From Farysia itapuensis (Eukaryota; Basidiomycota; Ustilaginomycetes; Ustilaginales; Ustilaginaceae), in assembly GCA_023212645.1 (NCBI GenBank), contig JALBYC010000008.1, forward strand, positions 124,001 to 188,000: DNA of 64,000 bases, read 5' to 3'. The first letter of the stretch is position 1, and every line of letters begins with the position of its first letter. The translations under genes were made by a program, and so were the position numbers. The notes beneath the pieces are model-generated. The model saw nothing but the letters and a program-made list of their open reading frames with translations, ran no database searches and had not been told where the DNA came from. This document shows, piece by piece, positions 10,201 to 19,475 of this stretch.

Positions 10201-11304
10201 AGATCGAACTCGTTTGGCGAGCATCCCATGCGCCGAAGTCTGAGCGGCGACGTGCGGAAATGCGCTAGCCCAACCACGTTCGATCAGTCAGAGGCTTTCA
10301 GCAGGCTGCGCAATTACAGCATGGACGTGTCGCGAAAACCCGTCGTGACGACACCTGAACCAATGTCTGCACTCTCCGTGCCAACAGAGGAGGGGTCCCC
10401 CGCGACGGATGGGCAGACTTTCAAGAGCTCCAGCGCTGGACACAGCAGCGCTTACGTTGCGCCTTCGTCGACAACTTTTCTGGCTCGCAGCGGTCGATCC
10501 TCCTTCTCCCAAGACCGAGATCGTACTCCCGTGGCGAGTCCCATCAGCATTCCCTTGACCAACAATCGTGGCGGAGTCGGACAAGCTCTGCAAAGCTTGC
10601 GCGGGAAGGGCAAGAACAAAGGTGGTGGCATCGGCAAGGGCAAAGGTGTAGGTCCACCACCTAACGTTGTCGTCTTGGACCTTCCAGATGACGAGGATCA
10701 CGACACTGAACGACTGCGGAACGCCGTGCGTCGGCCCAGTGTTGGAACGTCTGCTTCCGACTCACCTGCTGCGCCTGGCTTCGCGAGCAAGCCTGTGCAC
10801 ATTGCGGCTTTGCCGCCCAGTCCGACCTTGAGAGCTGACAGCAAAGCCCCCGCACCTGCTCAGAATCTCAGTGCAGGCCTTGGTCTCGTCTCGCTAGACA
10901 TGCAAGACACCACTGTTGCTACTCAGAATCGCACAGATGGAGGGGAAGGGTCGCTCATGACATCGACCACGTCAGAAGGAACGTTTTCCACCTTGGGCGC
11001 GCAGACGCCCGAGAGTCAGCACCAGGGTCCGGACTCCACACACCTGCACCCCGTGAGCCACACACAGCAGCCGGATTTACGCGCCTTTGATGCAATGCTG
11101 GGCAGCTTCCCGCAGCAGGAGAAAGTCTTGCTGCGCGACATTTCAGCTCGTGCCATGGAGCATCGCAAGACTCCGCTGGCCAGCAGCGACAACCTTGTTT
11201 CCGCCCAGCAACTGGTCTCAACCCAGAATGAATCCCTCCGCGGCCACGGTCAGGACCACAGTGATCTTTACGATACTTTGCGCAACTATAGCATCACCAA
11301 TTAA
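7240..11304 (+). CDS. Large Ser/Arg-rich disordered protein, function unknown
   Basis: One uninterrupted frame of 1354 codons from the first ATG (7240; the frame opens at a TTG nine bases earlier). I recognise no domain. The protein is very rich in Ser, Arg, Pro and Thr, with many RRxS and SP patches (for example RRSLDS, RRSMSD, RRPSVG) that look like kinase target sites, acidic clusters (DNEDDADD, ELDELDDDE) and a Gly/Lys-rich patch (GKGKNKGGGIGKGKG) near residue 1130. It has no signal peptide or membrane segment. Such proteins in smuts are often polarity or signalling scaffolds, but that is a guess. The coding frame is believable because it stays open for 4 kb with consistent codon use and tandem Ser-rich patches. 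Confidence 0.8.
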   Translation: MCAQVSAPVYRHRSRPSRPGSSEPDVLRPQSVASTSRLPAVANGATSSKQRVSPSHSTTSLTLRNSTTSPAPSAETFDAFVQAADPRHPDHSAWLDRISSLSSRPSRQSSTQTRSSLDRRRRLPTSSQLSLAEHSGSDADDPLDDDNGWAEQETYFKQGSVRSHHSTSTINSQQRRRARNNRDKTRPKPLEPPTPPPRISSSMNWQSAYGSPPIPESFEVGAPPSYGHVSLIDNGIGHPASANEMTSTLQHPSADTCDMNTSATLPLSSIPSSRDNMMTASQADEKRFFKLPRALFGTARSKSSGVENEQTMPSPSSTQSFASQHRSYDQAPAAPRKSFNRLRQVLGADATKPLPPKPEELAPRTSESQIIPTKQDRAVHPAIATQTSSKSIPRVPAPTLTRAEGGRSVEDEQTVDLDAFPLRLDDEFRANANEFEISDNEDDADDGMEREQIRLPWVSTSFTPHVPLAPQAPVRTMNRSPGVVRRSLDSIVSPFRASLFTQSNGQRAASRGERQSGELVRQEAPSRRSMSDSRLARPFLPRPRQGSVAGQTRPLSVVKDQPDAEIGDAPTRQSLSTLAAATNNSSLRPDDVDIRRSDLEERVHEPRVSTDLRRPPLWKRAARASMDTTRAGSTVHSLPNSFNRSSTQVNHVRASTDPTNPPPDPSSTQSRRKLSMLLSKMRSSFSSTKLYTEQESMPATDSIDANIAQNKISERSGRMSLDAIKMPRSRSRSFATRGRAPSFSRQEDQIPVIPEYPTSTSADRLSENDEPWRRQLLTTAVSMSLSGVQATPAAVNERLRRPSEADSNLLHAFNVPSKLADAGKSSQSLGRLWRRRPAREDAEGAPPPMTLTPPVVAADVATPRSSMSSTRGFDVTPTDEVNPANAPVRLTIRKTLSPAIIAETPQPLSEVPVSRAMRRSQSEPFATNSDQEELDELDDDEHAFRSPLGRFIRGNVATDRLSRVEEMGERPPLAGNASGALRVPASPRSNSFGEHPMRRSLSGDVRKCASPTTFDQSEAFSRLRNYSMDVSRKPVVTTPEPMSALSVPTEEGSPATDGQTFKSSSAGHSSAYVAPSSTTFLARSGRSSFSQDRDRTPVASPISIPLTNNRGGVGQALQSLRGKGKNKGGGIGKGKGVGPPPNVVVLDLPDDEDHDTERLRNAVRRPSVGTSASDSPAAPGFASKPVHIAALPPSPTLRADSKAPAPAQNLSAGLGLVSLDMQDTTVATQNRTDGGEGSLMTSTTSEGTFSTLGAQTPESQHQGPDSTHLHPVSHTQQPDLRAFDAMLGSFPQQEKVLLRDISARAMEHRKTPLASSDNLVSAQQLVSTQNESLRGHGQDHSDLYDTLRNYSITN

Positions 11305-11474
11305 GACCGATATTGCTCGTCTAGTAAAATTTATCACACATGGTTTTGACAGCAATGACGCGCGGCGTCCCCGAAGAAAGGGTCCAGTGGGAGTGAGAAG
11401 CGGGCGTGTTTTAAAATTTCGAGCGAGCCGAGTTTCTTCTCACCGCTCTTGTCCACCATCTTTATTTATAGCGC

Positions 11475-12077
11475 ATGACGGACCAAGGTTCAGTGGTGTC
11501 CGCTGCTGCTACTGCTACTGCTCCTCCTCCCCGCGGGGGCGAGACGTGGGGAGGCGGGATGCTGCCGGGAGGATTCCACGCTTTCAATCCGCAGGCTGAC
11601 TTTTCCGACAATCAGATCACCAACACCGCTCGCCCGCTCACAGATGCCGTCATCACTGTCCGGATCATCAAGTCGTTCGAGTTTCGGTCGATGAAGGCCT
11701 ACGTGCTGCCCCATATCGACTTGACTACCACAACGGTTGCCCAGCTGGAGCATATGTGTCGGGAACAGGTGCGAACGAGTCCTGCGTTCAAGCCGTTCCG
11801 CTCGTACGCAGATCAATTGACCACACTCAAACTCTACACCAAAGCGCACGGCAGCAAGACGACCAACCTCATTGTCAACCTCGACCACCCCGAGTGGATC
11901 CTCAACGAAACCAACCTGTCCGCACTTGTCCCAGCAGCGAGTGAGGCCCGTACAAAGGAGAACACAACACTGGCCCAGATTGGGCTGGAAAACGAGGCGG
12001 AACTCAGCTTCTTCAACCTCGACGCATACAACGCTTTCCTCTCCAATCCGAGCACTCGTTGGGACGCTTCCGGTTGA
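11475..12077 (+). CDS. UPF0538 (C2orf76-like) family protein
   Basis: 200 residues, intronless. After about 50 Gly/Pro/Ala-rich residues comes the conserved UPF0538 domain: VITVRIIKSFEFRSMK, later FKPFRSYADQLTTLKLYTKAHGSKT, then LGLENEAELSFFN and DAYNAFLSNPSTRW at the end. This matches human C2orf76 (VTVRLIRSFEHRN... AHKSKT... ETEIAFF... NP--W). The fold is probably ubiquitin-like, and the function of the family is unknown. The extended N-terminus is a local addition. It converges with NMD3, with 91 bp between stop codons. Confidence 0.87.
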   Translation: MTDQGSVVSAAATATAPPPRGGETWGGGMLPGGFHAFNPQADFSDNQITNTARPLTDAVITVRIIKSFEFRSMKAYVLPHIDLTTTTVAQLEHMCREQVRTSPAFKPFRSYADQLTTLKLYTKAHGSKTTNLIVNLDHPEWILNETNLSALVPAASEARTKENTTLAQIGLENEAELSFFNLDAYNAFLSNPSTRWDASG

Positions 12078-12168
12078 AACACTAGCTCATGTCTGTACAA
12101 TACGCACATTTTGTGTCTCTTGCATGAGTAAATCAGTAATTAATGGGTAAAGATGTGTGCATGCAGAG

Positions 12169-13821
12169 TTATTCTTCAATGGCCATGTCTTCGAGATCGT
12201 CGAGTAACTCCTCCATGCGGATACGCGGTGCATCATCCTCGCCCCACTCACTCTCGCCGTCGGTGGTGGCGCCGTCGTCAAAGTTGGAATCTTCCTCCAT
12301 GTCTCCGTTGGCAAGTGCCGCCTCGCGGTCGGCCTTGATTTGCAGAGCACGCTCCTTGCGCAATCTCCGTTCTTCTTCCTTCTTGGGATCACGGTAGAGG
12401 TTGACGTTGCCGCGCATCTCTTCATCTTCTTCCAACTCGCGCAGGAAGAGCTCATAGTCGCGCTCCACACGCTGAGAGTCCAGCCCACCGCGTCGACCGA
12501 CCGCTCCGCGTCCGACCGCATTCTCGGTCGCTGGATCTTCGGCTTCCTTGGCCATCGACTTGAGCTTCCACGTGCGGTTCTTGCTCCGCTTCTTGCGGTC
12601 CGGGTAAGACTTCTTGACGAGAACGACGTCCGGCTTGCGTTCGTTCGGTAGCGAGTCCCATTCATTTGAGTTAAAGTTGGCGACGCGGAGGTGGTAACCG
12701 ATGACAGTGTCACCTGGCTGCAGGATGGCGCCCAAATGCGTTCTTGTGTGGTATACAGCGTCTGCTTCGCCGAAAGAAGCGGCATTGAGTGGCGATACCT
12801 GAGCATCGGCCTCCTCGAGTCGTCGATTCTGCCCACCCTGAGAATTGATACCGTAACGCCCTGTTGGTTCAATGTCGAGTACGAGGAATTCAATCATTTC
12901 CGGAATGGTCGCAAGCGAGGGTATCGGGTCTCTCCAGTACTTTTCAGCAGGAACGTCGGCCACTTGCAAGCTGATAGGGTCGATGAATTTGAGCGAATTG
13001 GTGATCTTGTGACACAACACCAGCTGTCCGATGTTGCCAAGCGATTTGGCCATCTTTGCAGGCAAACACACGAGATCGTCCTTGCATACCGGCGCGATTT
13101 CGACACTGTATGTGAACTTGTAATTGGTGGTCGAGGTGTGGACATCCATGGAAATGACCTGCTCGGACTTGGTGGTCTTGATGGGAACGACTGACGAGAG
13201 GAACTCTACCATCTTGATGGCGTGTGACCGCTGCGAGTAGAAGAAATCCAAGCCATCCTTTTTCTCCTGGATAGCCACTGTGTTCTGATGCGCATTGTGT
13301 TTGAGGATAAGTTGCTCGAGGTAGAGGAAGGTTCGTTTGTGCTGCACCTTTTGTCGAACCTGGACCATAGCTCTCCATGTATTTTTGGCTGCAAGCCGCG
13401 TGCAGTCGGGGCACTGGCCGTATTGCACAATGAACTCGACCTCAAAGATTTGCTGCAAGATGGTCGAGGTAAAGACCTCTTTTTGAACAGTAAGCTTGAC
13501 CCGAAGTCGCTTGCTATGCGGCTCGGTCCAAATGAAACCAGCATCGATCAGGCGCACCTTGTTGAGACCTTTGAGCTTTTTGAGACAGATGGCGAGTAGC
13601 TCTCGGGACTCTAAGCGGGCAATGACCCAGGAATTGGGTGGATTGAGGTAACGTTCGCAATTGCGGCAAAAGTTGACCGTGGCTTGTTTGGGTACGGATT
13701 CGGTAATGTCGACCGAATTTCGCAGACACGACAGACACAAGTTGGCGTTGTTGGGTGTGATAGGTGTGCCACAATCGGCGCACAGCACCATATGCTGTGC
13801 TGCTGGTGCGTGATACTCCAT
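12169..13821 (-). CDS. NMD3: 60S ribosomal subunit export adaptor NMD3
   Basis: 550 residues from the ATG at 13821; the frame runs 30 codons further up, but the chosen start places the first zinc ligand as in the family. Zinc-binding Cys pairs are seen at C14/C17, C29/C32 and C52/C55, with a further CPDC near residue 140, all typical of the NMD3 N-terminal domain. The middle (about 150-400) is the conserved NMD3 body. The C-terminus is acidic and ends in a leucine-rich stretch (RMEELLDDLEDMAIEE) resembling the nuclear export signal that recruits Crm1. NMD3 binds the nascent 60S subunit in the nucleus and escorts it through the pore. It is divergent from the small secreted-protein candidate, 156 bp apart. 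Confidence 0.96.
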   Translation of the reverse strand: MEYHAPAAQHMVLCADCGTPITPNNANLCLSCLRNSVDITESVPKQATVNFCRNCERYLNPPNSWVIARLESRELLAICLKKLKGLNKVRLIDAGFIWTEPHSKRLRVKLTVQKEVFTSTILQQIFEVEFIVQYGQCPDCTRLAAKNTWRAMVQVRQKVQHKRTFLYLEQLILKHNAHQNTVAIQEKKDGLDFFYSQRSHAIKMVEFLSSVVPIKTTKSEQVISMDVHTSTTNYKFTYSVEIAPVCKDDLVCLPAKMAKSLGNIGQLVLCHKITNSLKFIDPISLQVADVPAEKYWRDPIPSLATIPEMIEFLVLDIEPTGRYGINSQGGQNRRLEEADAQVSPLNAASFGEADAVYHTRTHLGAILQPGDTVIGYHLRVANFNSNEWDSLPNERKPDVVLVKKSYPDRKKRSKNRTWKLKSMAKEAEDPATENAVGRGAVGRRGGLDSQRVERDYELFLRELEEDEEMRGNVNLYRDPKKEEERRLRKERALQIKADREAALANGDMEEDSNFDDGATTDGESEWGEDDAPRIRMEELLDDLEDMAIEE

Positions 13822-13977
13822 CTTTGAACGAGGTAGAGGTGGTAGTGTTGCTAGAGAAAGCTGAGCAGGAAGAAATTTTGGACTTCCGCGTTCCTCGAAT
13901 ATTTTCTCCAAAAAATTCGTAATACCGATCGGCCTAACAGCTCTCGGCTCGGATCCGGACTTTCCAGAAGTGGAGGT
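13822..13977. promoter_or_regulatory. Short divergent promoter, NMD3 and small secreted protein gene
   Basis: There are only 156 bp between the NMD3 ATG (minus) and the ATG of the putative secreted protein (plus). No TATA box is seen on either strand. Confidence 0.4.
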
Positions 13978-14572
13978 ATGGCTTGCTTGATCCTCGTCTT
14001 GGCCACCTTTGCCATCATACTACTGTCGACATGTAAGTCTCGGAAAGTGATTTAGCATGGTATCTACCAGAAGGAATGCAGGAGAGATTCTTACCCTTAA
14101 GCTTGCATGTTGCAGGTCCGGGTCAACTTCAAATTTGACTGACAAGCTCGACTCACCAGCGCACCAGTCCGCAAGGAGCTTCGTGGAACAGAGCGGTGCC
14201 AGTATGTTTACACTTGACGGGTGAGTATTTACACAGGCGTCGCGAGCAGCCTGCAATCAGCCGGACTCGTTTGCTAGCGATCCGAGCACAGCAATTGACT
14301 TGGTTTCTTTACCAATGACAGCGACAGAGGAACTGGTAAATCTCAACTCTGTGCCAAGCAAGGCGATGGTCGTCTAAATTGCGTCGAGATTGCGCTAGAA
14401 GGTAAGTGCAGCCGAGCTGATTGGCTATGAGAAGCTGTATGCTCAACCTTTGCTTCTGTAATTCGTAGCCAAGTCTCTCTTCACAACGATGCAAAGCCTC
14501 AACTTTTTCTGCACATTGCCGCAGGATCCGAGCAAAACACACATCAACTGCCAGCGGATCCCATCCTCGTAA
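13978..14572 (+). CDS. Putative small secreted cysteine-containing protein (4 exons, 99 aa)
   Basis: Proposed exons are 13978-14032, 14160-14220, 14322-14401 and 14469-14572. The introns start GTAAGT, GTGAGT and GTAAGT and end CAG, CAG and TAG; the first has a CTGAC branch-point-like site 17 nt before its acceptor. Phases agree through all junctions to a TAA. The product starts with a near-perfect signal peptide (MACLILVLATFAIILLST), followed by about 80 mature residues with four Cys in two pairs (C-x9-C, then C-x12-C). The end reads DPSKTHINCQRIPSS. I recognise no family. Small, Cys-paired, secreted and intron-containing are features of effector or cell-wall proteins of plant-associated smuts, but this is inference. 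A different first acceptor at 14116 would meet a stop, which is why 14160 was chosen. A non-coding origin remains possible. Confidence 0.55.
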
Positions 14573-15112
14573 TCTATTGCTGCACTGGGCGCTCTCATGC
14601 TGCCTCGTTCACCCTCTGCCGTTCCAATCTCTAGACTTGAAGACCGGGAAATCTGAAGAACGTGGGAAACTAGGAAAATTATAGGAAAGCGCACGTGAAT
14701 AGCAGATCTAACATATTGATCATCTTCCCCGATCCCCGTTGGTGCCTCACGGAGTGCGTGCCCGGCGGCTCTTGACTAAATTGTGCTCGTTGAATGGTGC
14801 TATTGGTATCTGGAAAGAAGACTGTGGAATGTAGGAACGATTTTTGAGACGAGAAGTGACGAAAGTCCACGTGAAAATGTTCGGAAGAAGAGGTGTGCAA
14901 CTTTTCCTCGGCTTGAGGGTCTTGTAGCCCGACCGAAGTTGTGCTTTGAGCCAAACTCAAAAAAAGGGGGCCGTTTGGACATGGCCTATTGCTCGGTCGA
15001 TGCATTGACATGCGCGTTGCAAGAGACGACACCTCCTTCAAATCGGTCGATCATATCTCGCAGCGTGTACACAAAACACGTCTGACCAGAATCAAAGGCG
15101 ATACTCGCCCAT
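14573..15112. other. 540-bp intergenic region
   Basis: It lies between the small secreted-protein gene and the HPC2-like gene. Frames on both strands look random in composition. I see no gene, repeat or RNA; it probably holds the 3' UTR of the former and the promoter of the latter. Confidence 0.45.
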
Positions 15113-17386
15113 ATGTCGGCATCAATACCAGACATTATCGACATCAGCACATCCAGCAGCGACCGTTCTACCTCTCCAGCACCCCTGAAATCCTCGCAGT
15201 CCACCGAGGAAATAATCTCTGTGATTGCACGGCACCATAATGTCGAAACGCCGACTGCCATCTCGCGCGTTTTATTAGCCAACCTCTTGGGTCCCGACGG
15301 TCCCGGATCGTCTCCAAACCCCAGCTCGCCCAGGACATCACCACGCAAGAGGCTCAGCGACGCCTCTCGTCCCGAGAACTCCTCGCCGTATAAGCGTCAA
15401 CATACAGACGATGCCCATCACGAAGAAACGCCGCGCAGGATTACACCGTCACACCATGCTGGGCCCTCTCGCTTCGACTCTCAGCACGACAGAACAGAGG
15501 ATCCAAGGCTGGCGCAACGCAAAACCGAGACTGACCAGGTTCGGGACTCGGTGATGGCCGGAGTGAACGAAGAAGAACACCTCGGCGACGGAGAACATAA
15601 TGATGCCGGTGCCGATGGCGACGACGACGATGACGATGAGGACGACAGCGCCTCGGACGCCGGAAGCACTTCAGAACGAGAAGCCGATGGACCAAAGCCA
15701 GCAGACGAGGACGAGAAAGACGGGGCAGACCCTGCCGCCAACGGCGATGCAGCAGCATCCAAGAAGCGGTCGCGCAGAAGAAGTCCTTCCCTTGAAGCTC
15801 CACAGGGTCCACCACCTCCCAAAAGGCCAACGGTCCGACTCTCTATCCTAGCCGCGAGGCAGGGTGGATACATGATAAACGTCCCAGAGCTCATCCTGAC
15901 CGATCTCAAAAGCAAAGATCACCCCTGGGCAAAGTGGTATGAGGAACAGCTCGAAGCAGACGAATCCGAGCCTGAACCAACAAAACCGCCTACCGGAGGC
16001 GACACAAATCCAGATCTCGAAGGTTTTGGCGGTCTTGCCAAGCTACTCGCAAAGTATCCGACTACCGAAAATGGTGCACCACCAGCTGGCCCGTCGGTGA
16101 TCAAAAAACGGCGTCGACCCAACCAGGAAGACAAGTACGACATTGGCCAGTACGATGTCCGTGATCCTTTTGTTGATGACTCGGAGCTCAACATTGACGA
16201 GCCAACGCATTTCGCCAAGCCCAAGGCTGATGGCTTTTATGTCACCAAAGGCACAGTCGAGCTCGCCAAATCAAAAGGTGACGCACAGGCACAATTGCAG
16301 GCTGCGAAAGAGAAGGCCAAACCGCTCAGCATCCGAGACTCGAAGCAGGGCTTTGCCGGTTCCATCAATCGCCTCATTGCACGCAAAGCACAGCAGGAGA
16401 TCGGTCTGCCCCCAATGCCTGCAACATCGACCAGCATGAACGTCGATGCCCTGCTTAACACCACTCCAACACCCTCGGACAACAGGTCGGCCTCAGTGTT
16501 GGCAAATGCATCGCAAATGAACGGAACTAGAGATTCTCCCATCAAAGTTGACGATCTTGACAGCCAAGCCAAAGCAGCAAAGAAAGCCAATCGCTACCCG
16601 ACCTTGCCTGTCGATCCCCGCCTTCAATCGGCCTTTGATGATCTCAAGATGGCAGTGGAGCGGGAGAGCTTTGCGGTAAAGACAAAGTTCCCGTCCTCTC
16701 TGAAACCTCCGCTGATAGAGACCGCCAAGCTCGCCGTCATGCTCGGCGAATATGACGACAACTTTTTCAACCACCTGCCAACCATATTCCCATACAACCG
16801 CTTTACCATGATGAAGTTGGTGAAGCGCGAGTTCTTTCCGCATCACATCAAATACTTTGAAGACCTCAAGCAGGAGCATATGGACAAGCTGGGACGAATG
16901 CTGCGCGACGCTTTGCCGACGCAAAAGGCTGAGCACGAAGCTGCGTATCAGGCTTGGCTCGAACGCGGTGAGGCGCCAAAAGAGCCAGAAATGGCCCAAT
17001 TCGCAGAACAAGCGGCCGAGCCCGAGGCTATGGATGTCGACGGGCAGAAGACCACCGACGAGGACTCGGTAGAACCAGTGAAGCGTTGGCGCTGGACGGA
17101 AGAGATGCGCGAGGAGGTGTTTATGCTCATCACGATTGAGAACGCGATGAGCGAAGTACGCAACGAAAAGCTCAAGCTGGAAAACTCGGTCGAGCAGTAC
17201 AGCGAGATCAATGCACGCAAGGCGTGTTACAAACAGATGGCCGAGCTCTTCCCGGAAGACGGTTGGACGACGTCAACAAACATTTCGCGCGAGTACGCAC
17301 AGCTCAAGAAGAAAAAGGACCGACAAGAGGCACGTGGCGAGGATGTCTTTGCAGAGAGCCGGGCCAGTAGCGTGATCCCCTCCTGA
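15113..17386 (+). CDS. HPC2/ubinuclein-type subunit of the HIR histone chaperone
   Basis: 757 residues without introns. The N-terminal 240 residues are disordered, with a very acidic run of Asp/Glu around residues 169-180. Then comes KKRPTVRLSI-like sequence, HPWAKWYEEQLE near residue 268, and the Hpc2-related domain at about 340-385 (YDVRDPFVDDSELNID, then KPKADGFYV), whose DPF-DDSEL core is diagnostic. A second conserved block at about 500-600 (FDDLKMAVERESF... PYNRFTMMKLVKREFF) matches the ubinuclein middle domain. The C-terminus is charged and probably helical. The HIR complex deposits histones H3-H4 independently of replication and represses histone genes. The ATG at 15113 is the first in frame. 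Confidence 0.9.
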   Translation: MSASIPDIIDISTSSSDRSTSPAPLKSSQSTEEIISVIARHHNVETPTAISRVLLANLLGPDGPGSSPNPSSPRTSPRKRLSDASRPENSSPYKRQHTDDAHHEETPRRITPSHHAGPSRFDSQHDRTEDPRLAQRKTETDQVRDSVMAGVNEEEHLGDGEHNDAGADGDDDDDDEDDSASDAGSTSEREADGPKPADEDEKDGADPAANGDAAASKKRSRRRSPSLEAPQGPPPPKRPTVRLSILAARQGGYMINVPELILTDLKSKDHPWAKWYEEQLEADESEPEPTKPPTGGDTNPDLEGFGGLAKLLAKYPTTENGAPPAGPSVIKKRRRPNQEDKYDIGQYDVRDPFVDDSELNIDEPTHFAKPKADGFYVTKGTVELAKSKGDAQAQLQAAKEKAKPLSIRDSKQGFAGSINRLIARKAQQEIGLPPMPATSTSMNVDALLNTTPTPSDNRSASVLANASQMNGTRDSPIKVDDLDSQAKAAKKANRYPTLPVDPRLQSAFDDLKMAVERESFAVKTKFPSSLKPPLIETAKLAVMLGEYDDNFFNHLPTIFPYNRFTMMKLVKREFFPHHIKYFEDLKQEHMDKLGRMLRDALPTQKAEHEAAYQAWLERGEAPKEPEMAQFAEQAAEPEAMDVDGQKTTDEDSVEPVKRWRWTEEMREEVFMLITIENAMSEVRNEKLKLENSVEQYSEINARKACYKQMAELFPEDGWTTSTNISREYAQLKKKKDRQEARGEDVFAESRASSVIPS

Positions 17387-19475
17387 CCCGATTAGTACAA
17401 TGCTTGTCAGCCACTATCAGAAGATTCGACAAAGAGTCGAGACCCAGCTCTGCGACAGCCTCTTCTAGAAGCACCGTCGTCTGAACTGGGTATGCCCAAG
17501 GCACAGGGCTTAGGGCCAAACGCACGTTCATTGGCATATAGGCGGTCATATCAGTCGTGTCAATCACTACGACTGTCATCAATTCTGATCGCCTACCCTC
17601 GTCGAGTACGCTAAATTTACACTTTGTACACTACGCACAGACATCGTGACCTCTATGCAATCACAAAGCTGTGAGCTCTGCTCCCTCTGCCAGCACACAA
17701 GGATTATACAAGATACATCCATGGACCGGATCGTGTGTGCGTGCACTAGCAGACAGAAGGTCACAGTCTGACGGCCCTCCCGATAGACCCAGGTTGAAAT
17801 CGTGAGGTCCAGCCACCGCCTGGGGATCCAGGAAAACAGGGGTGGGTTATCAACTCCGACTCGTGCCGTGCTCAGCCGGGCACAAATTGAAATGCCATAT
17901 TGGGCGATGTTGGGCTGCGTCGGCTGGCCAGCCGAAATCTGAGTTGGTCACGCTCACAATCCTCGCTTCAATGGATGGCCCATGCTGCCCTCACTCGGGA
18001 TCGGATTCACATATTCACGCTCCTAAGCTTAATCAACCTGTGCTACCCGGCAAGCTACGAGTCCAGTTCCCACATCTGTGCTTCTTCTTTGTTCAATAAG
18101 GAGTTCGATTCAGCAGCAAGAGTGCAAATTCGTGCAAGCCATCCACCATTGCAACAGCACTTGCAAAGTCTGACCGCTTGCTTGGTCGCAAATTTGCCAA
18201 GGGGCGGACGATCCGAGAGATAAGGCAAGGGTCACAAGACTGACCACGGCTGTGTGACACCGGCCTAGTCCAGCAGATCAGCTACATCGGAGCTCGAACC
18301 GAACTCCACAAAGTGGCTGTTGCCCAAAAAAAATGCAGAGGTCACACGCTCCAACTTTTTAGTGTTGCTCCACACAGTCGAAATGCGGCTCAGCACGTCG
18401 ATTGTGTCACATTTATGTGAACCCTGCGTCTTTACCCCGCACTCGCCATAATAACGCGGCTTAGGTGCTTGTACTATCATTGCCTTATCTTGGCTATTCG
18501 ACTCGCCATCCCGCTTGCCTTGACGATCGAGTAGCTTCTATTTCCGATTCCATGAGCTTCTTGAGCTGCTTGAAGAGCTGGCGGTTGGACAGAGGGAGTA
18601 AAGCTCGACGTTTTGTAAAATTAGCGTAGCGCAAGTGGCTTGAGCATTTGCATTGTTGCTGCGTATTGAGCCGGAAAGCATGGCTAATGTGCCGCCTGAC
18701 CCTGCACGACTGTGTCCCTTATTCCGCGTAGCTCACCCAGTGAGACTGGCTGTGACTGCTGGTCGCGGCACTGCCCGTCATCATGCTTCTGGGTCCAGGT
18801 CGATGCACCGTCGCTCTGTTGAGTCGCCGCTTGCCCCACACTTTGGTCCCAAGGGCGGAGGATGAAAGAGTAGCGCTTGCCCACTCGCTTGTCTGCCTTT
18901 GGCTTCTACAGCCCCAGCTCGGCTCGACCCGTCTCAGCTCGCGTGCCTCTGCTCCTGTGCCTCAATTGACAGACACTGCTCAAGTGCCTCACCTTCATAT
19001 CAGATTGTCGCCGCCCTTGTGCTTACTGCCACCGCACTCTGAGCCAGGCTCGTCTGACTCTCCGTAGTGACACGGACCACGCCGATTACCTGCTGCTCCC
19101 TTCCGAGTCATGAGGAATGCCGGTTGAGGGATCGTATAAAGTCAAGTCGTCTCGTCTAGCCTCCCCTTTCCTCTCTTCTTCCAACAGAACCCAGTATTAG
19201 CCAGAGACCTCAAAGTCACCAACTCTATCCAACGCTCATCAACTTCTTTAAGCACTTGCCCTACCTAACTCTTTCAAACAGCTTTTCATCGCCGTTCCTA
19301 TCGCGGCCAGACTGTACTACCTTGACTTGTAGCGTGCGAAACCACATCGCCCGCCTCGTCAACCCAGCAAGACTTATCCCTGCGTTGTCCCAGATCGTCT
19401 CTCTAAACACTACCGTCTAACCTTTTTCCCCCCTTCTTCACCCACCCCCACCCAAACTCACAAACTCCTCTCAAG
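17387..19475. other. 2.1-kb region without a recognisable gene
   Basis: This is the longest gene-free stretch in the window. The right 330 bp (from the TATAAA at 19135) is pyrimidine-rich and looks like a long 5' leader of the next gene. In the rest, the only noticeable frame is a 71-codon ATG-started one on the minus strand (18265-18480), which resembles nothing I know and has no supporting splice sites. No tRNA, repeat or transposon end was recognised. Confidence 0.5.
19135..19140 (+). promoter_or_regulatory. TATA box candidate upstream of the 19476 gene
   Basis: TATAAA stands 336 bp before the ATG, followed by a C/T-rich leader with several CAA and AACC patches. It would give a 5' UTR of about 300 nt, suggesting strong or regulated expression. 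Confidence 0.45.

Noticed and set aside
14116..14159. Alternative start of exon 2 of the small secreted-protein gene at 14116
   Set aside because: With the signal-peptide frame it meets a stop after seven codons; the acceptor at 14159 keeps the frame and has a branch-point-like CTGAC.
14679..15041. 120-codon minus-strand frame upstream of the HPC2-like gene
   Set aside because: Composition is random, no similarity, and it lies in a promoter region.
18280..18310. B-box-like sequence on the minus strand (GGTTCGAGCTCC)
   Set aside because: No matching A box, acceptor stem or cloverleaf around it, so not a tRNA.
18265..18480. 71-codon ATG frame on the minus strand in the gene-free region
   Set aside because: Short, isolated, no known similarity and no splice partners; could still be a remnant.
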